Shown: positions 43,108 through 54,540 of the stretch, one piece after another | Numbering within the stretch: position 1 is the stretch's first letter | How the letters are laid out: the number at the start of each line of letters is the position of its first letter | Assembly (NCBI GenBank): GCA_037074765.1 | Contig: JBAMDO010000018.1 | Span: 248,001-312,000, forward strand | Length of the DNA: 64,000 nt | Reading direction: 5' to 3' | DNA from: Mansonella perstans | Lineage: Eukaryota > Nematoda > Chromadorea > Rhabditida > Onchocercidae | The notes under the pieces: model-generated | Told to the model about the DNA's origin: nothing | Databases searched by the model: none | The model's input: the letters and a program-made list of their open reading frames with translations, nothing else | Position numbers and translations under genes: made by a program

Positions 43108-43264
43108 TTGCATTACTACCACTACTACAACCATAATTACGACTATTGCAACTACAACTGCAGCCACGACTACTCTTACTACAATTACAACTGCGACTAT
43201 GACTACTACCTCCTTCCGACTTCGTCATTCTGTCCACTACTACTACTACTACTACTACTACTCC
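43108..43264. repeat. ACT/TAC triplet-rich low-complexity tract
   Basis: A degenerate array of ACT, ACA, ACG and GCA triplets gives way to a pure (CTA)n run at about 43235-43262. One plus frame reads as a threonine-rich stretch and the minus frame as Ser/Cys/Asn-rich. Both follow from the triplet composition. A Thr-rich mucin-like exon cannot be excluded, but no splice-bounded frame was found. Confidence 0.8.
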
Positions 43265-43397
43265 TAGCTTTTTTCCGTTCCATTCCACTCTGTCCACATC
43301 GTCCACTTTATTCATCCATTCCATCCAGTTAACTAACTAACTAACCAGCTAGCTTAACAATTTATGCCCGCCATATGACATATGACAAATTATCGGT

Positions 43398-43399
<2 letters not shown>

Positions 43400-43428
<29 letters not shown>
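43400..43428. repeat. (CT)14 microsatellite
   Basis: An uninterrupted dinucleotide run directly after CGGTGAT. Confidence 0.93.
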
Positions 43429-43430
<2 letters not shown>

Positions 43431-44040
43431 TTCTAATTTCTCTCGTTGAATAATATTTACATATAAAACTGTTTGAGAATTTAAATTTGCTTCAAATATA
43501 TACAATTCATCCTATTGTTCCTATTGATTTAAATTATTTTAAACGATAAACAATGTGATGCATAAAATTTCTTGCAATAATTTTTCAATAATTTCAAGCC
43601 TTTTAATTACATCTTGTACTTTCCTCGTCAAATAAAATCCTTCTACATTAAGGTATTGTTTGTTTATTAAAATCCATTAAGAATTCATTAAGATAATTGT
43701 TTGTTTAATATTATGTTGTATTTTGATATCATTGTATTACAAAAGGAATCATATGTGATGTTATTTTAAATGAAAAATCACAATAATAATTCTTTCATAA
43801 GCTTTAATCTATGATAAAATTAATTTATTTTTAAATCAATATTCTTTTTTGCTTTATATTATTGCGTAGGATTTTGATTAATGAATTATTTTTTTTGTTG
43901 AAATGAATCTAATTTTCCTTGACTTGTTTACATCATTAAAATTGTTTATGCAAAATTGTCACCTTTGATTTCACTTAATTAGCCTTTCATTAAAATTTCT
44001 AACCGTGAAATAGAGTTATTTACCCTTATCTAGACAATCA

Positions 44041-44184
<144 letters not shown>

Positions 44185-44501
44185 TCATTCGTCTATAACC
44201 TTGTTATACCTTTCACTTGTAGTATTTAAGGCCTAAATAATAGCAAACTATTGTTACTTTATATTATTTAATAATTAAATGGAGCTGGTATCGTACCAGG
44301 TAATGTAACAGGTAGCAGAATACATTTGGTGATGATCTTTTAGTCATTGATAATAATAAACGTGCAGGTGTATGTCAAGGTGAACAACTACACTTTATCG
44401 GTAATCGATGTTAATGATGATGCTTTTTTGAAAGTTGTTTCAAGAAATTTTCCGTAGATTTTACATTTATCATCTGAGTAATTTTTATCGTAATTTTCAT
44501 G

Positions 44502-44665
44502 ATAATAATAATAATAATAATAACAATAATAATAATAATAATGGCAATAATAATAATAATAAAAATAATGATTCATAAATTTGATCACTTATCATAGTGG
44601 TGACCTTTTTTTGCTGACGTCATTGCTAAGACTATTCTTTAAAATTTAGTATTATTATTATTATT
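44502..44665. repeat. AAT repeat followed by a complementary ATT repeat
   Basis: (AAT)n at 44502-44568 and (ATT)n at 44648-44665 lie 80 bases apart in complementary orientation, so the two tracts could pair. Both are simple repeats. Confidence 0.85.
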
Positions 44666-45246
44666 ATTACTAGTATTATAATTGTTGTTATTATGATTGT
44701 ATTATCAGAATCTAAAAAATCCTTTTCCAGACGATTTGTTATTGCATATAGCAATTGTTTGAAAGAGAAAATATGTCAACATTGTTCATTCGTTACGATT
44801 GCAATGAAAGTTAAATTTGACGAATAAAAGGATTAGTTAGGCATTTTTGCATTTGCTTATATTTGCAAAGATTAGTTAGACTTATCCTTCATTTCTCATT
44901 GATGCAAAAACTTTTGCTAAAGCTAAAAAAATAACAAATAATTGTCGAAATTTGTCACTTATGATTAATCATTTGAAAATAAAGATTCATTATATTTTCA
45001 AATGAAGCAAATAAATCCATTCCAAATTTCGAAGGATCATCAAAAGTACAGAGATTATGTATAACTATCACAATACTAATTCGGTTAGGTCAACGAAATA
45101 AAGACAAAGTTATTTTCCCAGCATTTGCTTATCAAAAATAATCTAATTGATGATATAATGAGATGAGGGATTGCTGAGAGAAAATTTGATAATTAATTGT
45201 AGATAATTAATGAGATTCAAAAGAAAATGCTTTTATGAATAATAAT

Positions 45247-45370
45247 ATGTATGCGTGTATGTGTATGTATGTGTATGTATGTGTGTATGTTTGTATGTGT
45301 GCATATGTGCATATGTGTATGTGTGTATGTGTGTATGTGTGTATGTGTACATGTGTATATGTGTGCATAT
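45247..45370. repeat. TATG/TGTG microsatellite
   Basis: Imperfect GTATGTGTATG and GTGCATATGTG units over about 125 bases. The plus frame is a Cys/Met/Val/Tyr-rich pseudo-peptide caused by the repeat. Confidence 0.88.
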
Positions 45371-45562
45371 TGATGTTTTATGTAATCAAAAGAATTTATT
45401 TAAATAAATTTTCTTTCAACATTGGCCAGATGTTTAGAAATTTGAAAATATCTTTTGGATTTCCCCAATAAATTTCCCAATCTTCCCATTTTTAATCATA
45501 AAATGTGATTGGTTTTAATTTTATTTGTGAATCCATGTATGTATATGCATGTTTTGTATGCA

Positions 45563-45575
45563 TGTGTGTGTGTGT

Positions 45576-45612
<37 letters not shown>
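45563..45612. repeat. (GT)n microsatellite, about 50 bp
   Basis: A GT run with a single GG interruption at about 45576. Confidence 0.93.
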
Positions 45613-45613
<1 letters not shown>

Positions 45614-45992
45614 TGTTTGTATATTACTATACATTCCTTTTTTTAAAAAAAATTCATTCATAAGGCATTCATTGCTTTCGTAGCAAAGTGCTGTTTATTT
45701 TTTTTCATTTTTTTCTGCTATGGTCCAAAAGAGTTCAATAAATATGTAAATTTTATTCACTGATATAAATTAATCAGTGGGAATTGTTCATGACTGGTGA
45801 CACTGTTATCATTTATTGAATGAAATTTACGTTGCTTAAATTTTACTTTGCAATACTTGAATAGGAATTTATGAAAAACTCATATTACTATCACTAAACT
45901 TTATATCACTTAAATAAAAGACTATTTATATTTCAGACAAAAAATTGTGGGAATAGAAAGAACCATTCCTACAGTTTTGCGGTCTTAATCAT

Positions 45993-46073
45993 TTTAGGCT
46001 TATGTTTATTTCCCATCTTGGACCTATGTTTATATTTCATCTTAGACCTATGTTTATATTTTATTTTAGGCTC
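45993..46073. repeat. Three-copy minisatellite, unit about 25 bp
   Basis: Successive copies of TTAGGCCTATGTTTATATTT-type sequence (TTAGGCTTATGTTTATTTCC, TTGGACCTATGTTTATATTT, TTAGACCTATGTTTATATTT), each ending in CATC or TATT, plus a partial fourth copy starting TTAGGCTC. Confidence 0.85.
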
Positions 46074-47699
46074 AGCTTTTGCAAGTGCTTTTAGGTCTAC
46101 TTTTTAATATTATTATTTGCATTTAAAAGGATGATTTTAAAAAAAAGCTGTAGGAAATTAAAAATTTTTTTAACTCTACAAATTTTTCCAGTCATATTTT
46201 ATGAAAACTTTTTAAATTTTTTTGCCCTCTGAGCAATATAAAATAAAATTTAATCAGACTCACTGTATGTTATTGAAATTTCAATTTACTTAAATTTGCC
46301 AAAACTTTCGAAATTTTTTGCTTCCTGGCAATTGCGCTTTTCTTTTTACGCTAATCCATTTTGTGCCCAAATTAGTTTAATCTTTCTTCTTTCACTTTTT
46401 TAAATTTACTTACTTTCTCAAGTTTCTTCTCCCGAAATATTTGCCTTTGGATTTCTTTTCTTCAAACTTCTTCGTCAAAAAAAAATAAAAAAAAATATTT
46501 GCCTTTGCATTTCAGCAACTGTTTTTAACAATTTTGTAATCTCTTCTTCTGTCTTTACTTTTTTTTCACTTTTTCTTACTTAATTTTTTTTTTTGCTGAG
46601 AAATCCATTAAGTGTAATTATTAATTATGTAACACCAAGAAAAGGAGAAAAATTTTGTTTTAAAAAAAGCTCACTTCTAAATATCACTGTTCTTCGTAAT
46701 ATCACTGTTCGTTTTTTTCCTTCATCTCTTATTTTGATTACTATTTGCATTTGCTTTTTTTGCCTGATTACTTTCACATTAATTAATTGAACGGTTTCAA
46801 AATTCGAACTTTTTAATTTCATGTTCGAAATTCCAAACATTTACTCAAGTGCACTTTTTGGTCTTTCAAAATAAAATTTTGCAGTGTAGTTGGATTTGAA
46901 AAGGAATTTTAATTTCCAAAAATTTTTTTGCTTTTCATTTTTATCACGCTGACAACAATGTACTGATATTTTCATCCTTTAGATTTTATTTCGATATATT
47001 TTGACAATGTCAAAGTTTCATTAAATTTTTTTATCAAATTATTATCATGATTAATTAGCAACAGTTTAGCAAGCAATTTAATAATGACATGTGATTTATT
47101 GAATAATTTTATCGCAATCGAAATTCCTGTAAATCAAATTTATCAATTTTTAAATTTCACTATGTCCAATTGTCGTTTCTTGGATAGAAAAATTCCTACT
47201 CGTTGACATTTATTATCGTCCCAAATTATTTGACAATATTTTAAATTATGCCATTCGGTTGATTTTGATTTCAAATTCAAATTTCATTTCACTTAATTAA
47301 TTGCTTGTTTCACAATCGATAGTGAGTGAATCTAATTTGTTCCAATATTTCAATTTCATAATCATTGCACATTTGCAGCATTTACTCTGATTCATTGTGC
47401 AATAACTTCTTGTAAGTCGGCTTTTCTTTGACAGCGAGTGAAAAAGTGAAAAAATTAATTAATTACTTTGTTTTAAAAAGGATTAAAGTTTAACTTTGTA
47501 CTCTTTCATCAATACCCCAGTCACCGATTTTAAACAAGTGGATTAGGGGATTTTTCTTGAAATCAATTTGCGTTCCGATAGTGTGATTTTTGTTTTCACT
47601 TTTATTGATGAAAAAACATAATTAAATTTAAATTTTCCTCATTTTAAATTTAAAAATATTCTCATAACAACAAAAACATTAATTAAAATCAATTTTTCG

Positions 47700-48120
47700 A
47701 AATTTTTACAAAATAAACTAAACGACTATCAGCAATATGATAAAACTCACCAATAAAATAAAATATCAAAACAGAAGTATAACCATGAGCTATCATTATA
47801 ACCAAAGATATACTCTTACCATAATATAGTATCCTAATCCATATGACAAATAGAAGAATAAGCAGCCAAAGATTTGCAATCACTCTGCATTATACGAAAG
47901 AAAAAACAACAATTCTAAATTAAAATAACTTAAAGATTTACCAACACGATAAAGACCCGCACCACCAAATTTTAATATAATACCAGCCAAAATTATTCTA
48001 GTTCTAGTAGGAGCCTCAACATGAATTTTAGGCAACAAATATGTAAAAAATAAACAAAAAATTTTACCAAAAAACATATTCTTAAAAAAAAAAATTAACC
48101 CAAAAGATATGAAAAAATCA
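47700..48120 (-). pseudogene. Nuclear mitochondrial insertion (numt): broken ND4 fragment
   Basis: On the minus strand three frames carry successive ND4 landmarks. From about 48120 to 47890: LLPKIHVEAPTRTRIILAG then LKFGGAGLYRVGKSL. In another frame at 47887-47837: QSDCKSLAAYSSICHM. In a third at 47817-47707: KSISLVIMIAHGYTSV and FIGEFYHIADSRLVYFV. Under the invertebrate mitochondrial code AGA reads Ser and ATA Met, turning PTRTRI into PTSTSM, closer to real ND4. A TAG lies directly after the second block. The distances between landmarks are shorter than in intact ND4, so there are deletions as well as frameshifts. It cannot be expressed as ND4. The 5' edge is blurred; weak similarity may reach 48170. 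Confidence 0.88.
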
Positions 48121-48429
48121 TAATAAACAAAATTAAAAAAGCAAAAAAACACTACTATTTTTAGAATTTTTCTATGCATTTTAATTGTTTCATCTTACAT
48201 CAGTGTTATTGTAAGTATCGTATGACATTCATTCAAATCATTTATGTGATAATTTTTATGCAATTAAAAATTGCACAAAAATTAAAATGTGAAGCTAATC
48301 ATTTGCTTATGTATTTTTACTATGAAATTAATTAATTAATGAGCAAATAATTGAGGAAGAAGTGAGTTAAAAGAATAATTTTTCTTGCTTGCATGCATTA
48401 ACATAATTTATTGATTTTCATCCTCAGAA

Positions 48430-48488
48430 AAGTACACACACACACACACTCACACACATACACATAACTCACATACATATACACATAT
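48430..48488. repeat. CA-rich microsatellite
   Basis: ACACACACACACACTCACAC-type tract with CATA interruptions. Confidence 0.85.
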
Positions 48489-49690
48489 ACTAGCTAGTGT
48501 ACCAGTGATACGTTTTGCCATCCCAAATTTATCTCAGGTAATTGATTTGAGTGCTATTTGAAGTGTACCAATAGTATTTTACTTCTTGCGGCTAATAACA
48601 AGTTTGAAGTATCTCAGAATTTCATTTTCTAAAATATTTCGATTTCATCCGATAGTGTTAATCATTCAAAATTCATCCACAACTTCAGTAATATTTCTTT
48701 CAATGCTGCAAAATTTTTTAATTCTTTCAATTTTTCTTTTATTTTGCAAATTAAATTTAAACAATCAATTATAGAAATAATTAATTTATAATTATGTTAA
48801 AATAGGTCAATTAGGAAGATAATTATCAACCGTACCAATTTGCTCATTAAGAGAAATAAATAACTGATGACAATTGAATCGTGAAATAAAGCTTCTGCTA
48901 AAGTTTAACGGTAATTTTACATTGTCACGATAAGTTTTTGATGATTTTGAATTATTTTAAAGTATTTTGCTAATTAAAACTATTGTTTTAACTAAACATT
49001 CCAATTGCTCAATAAATTGAAACAAGTAGATGTGTGATTTCTGCGTTACAATGTCAATTAGAAGGAATTAAAATTTGAAATTTACTTAAATGCAAAAAAA
49101 ATTTTAATATATATATTTATAAATGATTAAATTCCTAACATGTTTATTAGCTATGAATTACGTCAAAAAAAAGTAAAAAAAATTTTAATTTTTATTAAAA
49201 AAAAGTATGCAATAATAAAGTCTGCATATTAAATGAATATTTATTAAATTAAAAAACCGAAAGTTTAAGTTTTGAAACTTAATTTATGTATGAAAAGGAC
49301 AGTGAAAATCATTGAATAAATTATTTGTTATTGAAAAAAAAAAATTTTAAATACGTGAAGGTAAACAGAAACTTTGTCCTTTCCTTTATTTTACATAAAT
49401 AATTTTTTGTTCGATGAAGAAAAAAACTTAAATATCTTAAATTTTTGCAAAATTCATCGTTTATATGGTAGCTGGTGCAATAGCAAATTGCTACAGCTGT
49501 TATTACAACCATTCCTTTTTGCCTAATTGTTTAAAATTTAAATTTAGTAAAAAATTTTTAACTGTAAAGCCTAAATGCTCTTCATTTCTTCCTTTCTCTC
49601 TGATTCTTTCTATCTATCTCTGTCCCTTGCCTTACTTTTTTTCTGTCTTTTTATGGAAAAAAAGCTGCCAGTGTAAAACTTTAAAAAAAA

Positions 49691-49730
49691 AATTGAAATT
49701 AATTAGCTGAAATTGAAATTAATTAGCTGA
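49691..49730. repeat. Perfect 20-bp tandem duplication
   Basis: AATTGAAATTAATTAGCTGA occurs twice without spacer at 49691-49710 and 49711-49730. Confidence 0.93.
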
Positions 49731-50504
49731 TATCAATTATCTGATAAAAATAGTTCTCCTCATATTAATAGTTTCATTTTCTGGTTATTTAAATTTAATT
49801 AATTAATTTGAAATTGCAATTTTCATTAGTAGACCAATAAACAGAAGAAAAAGTAAGTAAGCGTACTGATGTATTCATATAATTAATTTAGAATAACTGA
49901 AAGTATTCCAGTTTGTGTTAAACACTATGGGATCGTCTAGCTTGAGTAAATTTCTTATCAGTTTTATCAGTAACAGAAATATAAACAACATTTTAAGATA
50001 GGCATGTAAAACGAGTTCTATTAAATTTTTTTTTTTCAATTTGTTTTGACGGGAAAAAAATTTTCCATCGTTTGCCTTTTATTTTTTACCAAAAAATATT
50101 TTTGAAATTTCTTCTGTCTCTTCATTCATCTCATCCTTGTATACTTATTAATTTTCATTAAGCTTTTCATAGTGTTGCATTATCCATTCATTCAAAAAAC
50201 TTTTATTCATTTATCTTCGTTTTCTTTTCCTTTCGAATTTCATTAATTTTTTTTTTTAAAGTTTTACTTCAATCCTTTTTTTTCCGTTCCATTCTTTTCC
50301 ATTGGAATTTTTTATTTGATTCGCTTTTTTTTTTTTTTATCGCATTTTATTACTCCTCACATATGTGCTTTTAATAATAGGGTATAGTTTTTTTTTTAGC
50401 GGCGCTTTTGTCTCATTCATTGCTTTTATTAGAAATGAATAAGAGATTATTAATGGGGCGCAATTGGTAGATATCGTAAAGCAAAATTATAATTATGACA
50501 ATGG

Positions 50505-50735
50505 AACAAATATCTTAGTAGGATTAGTGACGCATAAATAAGTATCTCAATAAGATTGATAACATATGTATGGGTTGATTATACTGAGAACATTTAGGAT
50601 TGCATCTCACAGAATAGTTATTTTAAAATAAGATTGGTGACAGATGGATAGGAATCTTATTTAAGATTGGAGTGATACATGGAACAGGTATCTTAGAGAG
50701 AAAATTGCTGATTCATTGAATAAATGAATATCTAA
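50505..50735. repeat. Very degenerate repeat array
   Basis: ATCTTAGTAGGATTAGTGAC, ATCTCAATAAGATTGATAAC, a TTAAAATAAGATTGGTGACA variant, ATCTTATTTAAGATTGGAGT and ATCTTAGAGAGAAAATTGCT recur at intervals of roughly 40 to 60 bases. They share the pattern ATCTTA-n-AGATTGGTGACA-TGGA. Confidence 0.5.
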
Positions 50736-51337
50736 TACTGTACACACATATTATCGTTTTAAAATTATCACAGCGTAACAAAATTTTTTACCTATCAAAC
50801 AACTTTAGAAAAAAACAAGAAAATGACCATTGAATGGCGATTGACCATTTTCTTTAAGAAAAAAAAAGGAATTAAAATCACAACTAAAATAGTCTGATAT
50901 CTCCACCATGTCTTTGTATGGTAAAAAAATTTGTTTTTTTTTTTTTTACAAATTTTTGTATTTGTACATTTTGGTATATTTTGCAAAACATATCAAGAGA
51001 AAAAAAAAAGAAAGGATATAAATGATTAAAACTGTTTGCATTTTTTGAAAGAATAAAACGTGTTTTTGATTTTTTGAAAAAAGAACTTGTCGTAGTTGAA
51101 AAAAAATGTAGAAATTTTGAGAAGCTTTACGCAAAATAATATATTTGCAGTATCGTAAAAGTGCTGTTGCCTTTTTTTTAATTTTATCTTCTCTCATTTA
51201 ATTTTAGATGAAACTTTTCTTGTGACAAAAATTCGATTAATTTCATTTTTAACAAATTTAGAATTAGAAAAAAAAGAAAGGAAATTGAAAACAAAAAAAG
51301 AAAATTTCCGGTTTTGTTGCATCTGCATAAAAGCAAT

Positions 51338-51496
51338 ATTATTATCATTTTATCACTATTATTGTCACTATCGTCTTGTCATATCCCCACCATTATTGTC
51401 ATTATAATCATCATTACTATCATCATCATCTTATCGTAATAATAATAATCACCATTATCAATCATCATTATCACCATCATCATTATTTTCACTATG
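51338..51496. repeat. Imperfect ATC/ATT triplet tract
   Basis: About 160 bases of TCATCATTATCACCATCATC-like triplets with TCAC and GTC interruptions. Confidence 0.8.
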
Positions 51497-52137
51497 TAAC
51501 AGTCTACTATATATGAAAAAATTAATAGCAGTTGAATTAATAGCAAGTGAATCACACTGGGCCACTGGGCGACATCTTTTGCTAATATTGTTTATTTTCA
51601 GTTCTTTGCTTTACGAAAATTTTCGTCTTTTGCTTTTTAACAAAATAATATTTTGAATTTATCAAATTTTATCAACTTTGCTCATTCATTAAAATTTATC
51701 ACTTAAATTTAAATAAAAAAAAGCTTTTATTTTTACAAATAGAATGAATAATCAATTATTCGGGATGCAGTTATTAATATTTATTATTATTACCTTAGGA
51801 AATAATGTTTTAGAAGTTCTCTTATAGCTTTCAGGAAACAGATGACATTTTTACCAAAAAAAGAAAAAGAAATCATCAGTCTGATTTATAAAAATTTACC
51901 GGAAATATATACTATGTATGATCGAATAAATTTCCTATCATCTTTTCCGTTCTGCTTTTTTTAAATTTAATTCTTATTGCTACGGAAATTCATTTCCTGT
52001 GATCTTTCACGATGAATTAATAGTATTAGTTAAAGTTTATATCGGAAAATACACACTTATTGATGAAATATCCGGATTGCTATATTTCAATATCACAGGA
52101 ACACAGCATTGATTGAGGCAGAGAGAGTAAAACTTTA

Positions 52138-52258
52138 TCAAAAATGTCATTACGGGCCATAAATGAAAATTTGAACGAAAAATTTTAAGCCTACTGATTT
52201 CAATACTTTTACTAACGCTGCATCAAGAATGTCATTGGGGGCCATAAATGAAAATTTG
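52138..52258. repeat. 37-bp direct repeat pair, 84 bp apart
   Basis: ATCAAAAATGTCATTACGGG and ATCAAGAATGTCATTGGGGG are each followed by CCATAAATGAAAATTTG. Only a few differences separate the copies at about 52138 and 52222. Confidence 0.85.
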
Positions 52259-52572
52259 GGGATTTATTTCGTAATTTTTTTTTTTTGTTTTTTCTTTTGT
52301 TTTCTTCTTGCTATCAAAAAAGTATGTGCGAATTGCAGAATTCATTTTGCCTCATCCATTCATTTATCATACGCTGTTTGTACCTTTTTAAATTTCTTTT
52401 TTTGTTTTTTATTTTTTTTGCATAATAATTTTCATTTTTTCCATTCAAATTATTTAATCAATAATTTTATAAATTTTGAAAGAAAAATTCATAGTAGCAT
52501 TTCGTAAGTTTAAAAAAAAAAGCGCAATTTTTTGATAAAATTTTATTTTCACTTTTTAACCACAACGATGAA

Positions 52573-52711
52573 CGTATGTATGTGTGTGTATGTATATGTG
52601 TATGTATGTTCGCGATATGTGTATGTGTCTGTGTCTGTGTATTTGTATTTGTAAATTTTAGAAATATTAGAAGTAGTAGTAGTAGTTGTAGTAGTAGTAG
52701 TAGTAGTAATA
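52573..52711. repeat. GT-rich microsatellite followed by an AGT triplet repeat
   Basis: GTATGTATGTGTGTGTATGT-type sequence at 52573-52655 is followed by (AGT)n at 52673-52711. Plus-frame Cys/Val and Ser-rich peptides are artefacts. Confidence 0.88.
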
Positions 52712-54269
52712 GTAAAGCATTGAAAACTGTTCCTTTCATTGCCTCAAATCTCATTTTCTGAATTGAGAGCTAAATTATTTGCTTTGTTATTGTTCTTCAT
52801 CACGTGTTATCTAGCATTTCCAATGGACTAAACTGAACTAAGTTTGAGCTGAATTGAATTAAACTTAACTAATTTGGAATATTCTATCATCTGTCCTTCT
52901 CCTTCATCGTAATATGTATTAATGCTATATTTTTTATTTATTTCATGCAATTTGTTTAACCAGCACTTTTTTTTTCGAAATAGTAATTAATATTAATTTG
53001 TCTTTTAATTAAAAATAGTTCAAAGATTAGAATATTCGCAATCTAAAGTTGACTTGTCTTAAAATAACACCTATACTAGGATACATTAAATAGAATTAAT
53101 ACTACCTAGTGAAATTTGGTATAATGAGTGTAATTATATTTTAATGTTTTAATGAATACCTTTGTGGTTGAGCATTTTTTTTATCAAATACGTACACACG
53201 CACATAGACGGACACATATATGTACCAGACATATATACATACTCAAACATTAAATCAAGATATTCTACAGTGAATCTAATTTGAACTTTAACCTCTAGAA
53301 GACATCAATAGATAGACTTCCCGAGAACAAAGAATTTAGAAGAATTTTTCACAAAATTATTTTTGGAACTAAATAAGTATAAATAGAAGAGGAAGAGAAA
53401 ATTTTATGTGGTGGAAGAAGAAATTTTACACCGATCCATCGGATCGGATCATCGCGGTAATTTTGCTCCTTCATCCTTTCATTTTTTTTTTTTTTCTTAT
53501 ATCGAGACAACAATGAAGCAATAAAAATTTTTTCTTTAATAAAAACTGAGACGCTTTTTTTTTTCATTTAATTTTTTTCAATCAATCAGAAAATAATGGA
53601 TAAGGAAGAGGAAGTATGGAAAGAAGAGAAAAGTGCAGTAGTTTTTTTTTTTTTTCTACAATTTTTGTTATTCGTTGGCGCAATTGTTCCAATCCTTTCC
53701 GCAATTCTTCAATCTCTCTCTCTCCTCTTTTCTTTACTTTTTTATTTCTTTTTAATTTTTTTTTTATGAAAAAAGTTTTTCGGAATTTATGAGAGAAATA
53801 AAAAAATTGTTTCAAAAAGATGCGACAAACGATATTAGTTGTGACAGTATGATTCCTTCCTTTTTTTTTCTTACTTCTATCGTTTGTTCATTTCTTTATT
53901 TAATTTTTTTTTTTTTTTTTTTTTTTGTTATGTTTTTTTCTTTAAGAGCTAATTTAGGTTTTCTTTCTTACTTTTTTCCTACTTCGTTGAAAATACAGCA
54001 TATCGTAATAATTTCACATTTTTTTTCCTCATTCTTCCGTTCCATCTTCAATTTTAAATTTTATTTTTCCGTTCATTCACATTTTCATTTCTTTTCTTTT
54101 CATCATTGTAATATTTATTTTTTTTTTTTTTTTGCAATAATTCCAAGTATACATATTGTTATCATTTGTGATGTAAATAATCTTTGTCATATCATTGCAT
54201 TTTTTACGATGAAAGAATTTTTTCTTTTTGACAATCTTTTCATGCAATGTATTTTTGTCCGTCAAAATT

Positions 54270-54540
54270 TATTCCAGAATATCGTACAGTCTTTTTAACA
54301 TTATTTCAGGATATCTCACAGTTTCTTTAACAACATTCTAGGATATCTCACATCCCTTTAACATTACTCTAGGATATCTCACAGTCTCTTTAACATTATT
54401 CCACAATATTTGGATCTCTCTAATTCTATTTTTTCCTAACTTTATTCCAGGATATTCCAATCTCTGTAATTTTTTACCGAGATATCTCAGTCTCTCAAAT
54501 TTTCTTGCGGAATCAGTCTCTCCAAATTTCTTGCAGAACC
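54270..54540. repeat. Degenerate minisatellite, unit about 30-32 bp, seven or more copies
   Basis: Units built on AGGATATCTCACAGTCTCTT followed by TAACATTATTCC repeat from about 54270. The first four are similar; later ones decay to GAGATATCTCAGTCTCTCAA, GGAATCAGTCTCTCC and AGAACCCC. It is a graded array with one better-preserved end. Confidence 0.88.

Noticed and set aside
43067..43332. Ser/Cys-rich and Tyr/His-rich overlapping frames
   Set aside because: Both derive from a degenerate ACT/TAC triplet tract and lack splice borders.
45235..45471. Cys/Met/Val-rich 78-codon frame
   Set aside because: The cysteines come from TGT in a TATG/TGTG microsatellite; it is a repeat artefact.
53789..54298. 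169-codon plus-strand open frame, the longest in the window
   Set aside because: It is dominated by phenylalanine and other T-rich codons over poly-T tracts, where stop codons are rare by composition. No domain, no flanking splice logic, and its end runs into a minisatellite.
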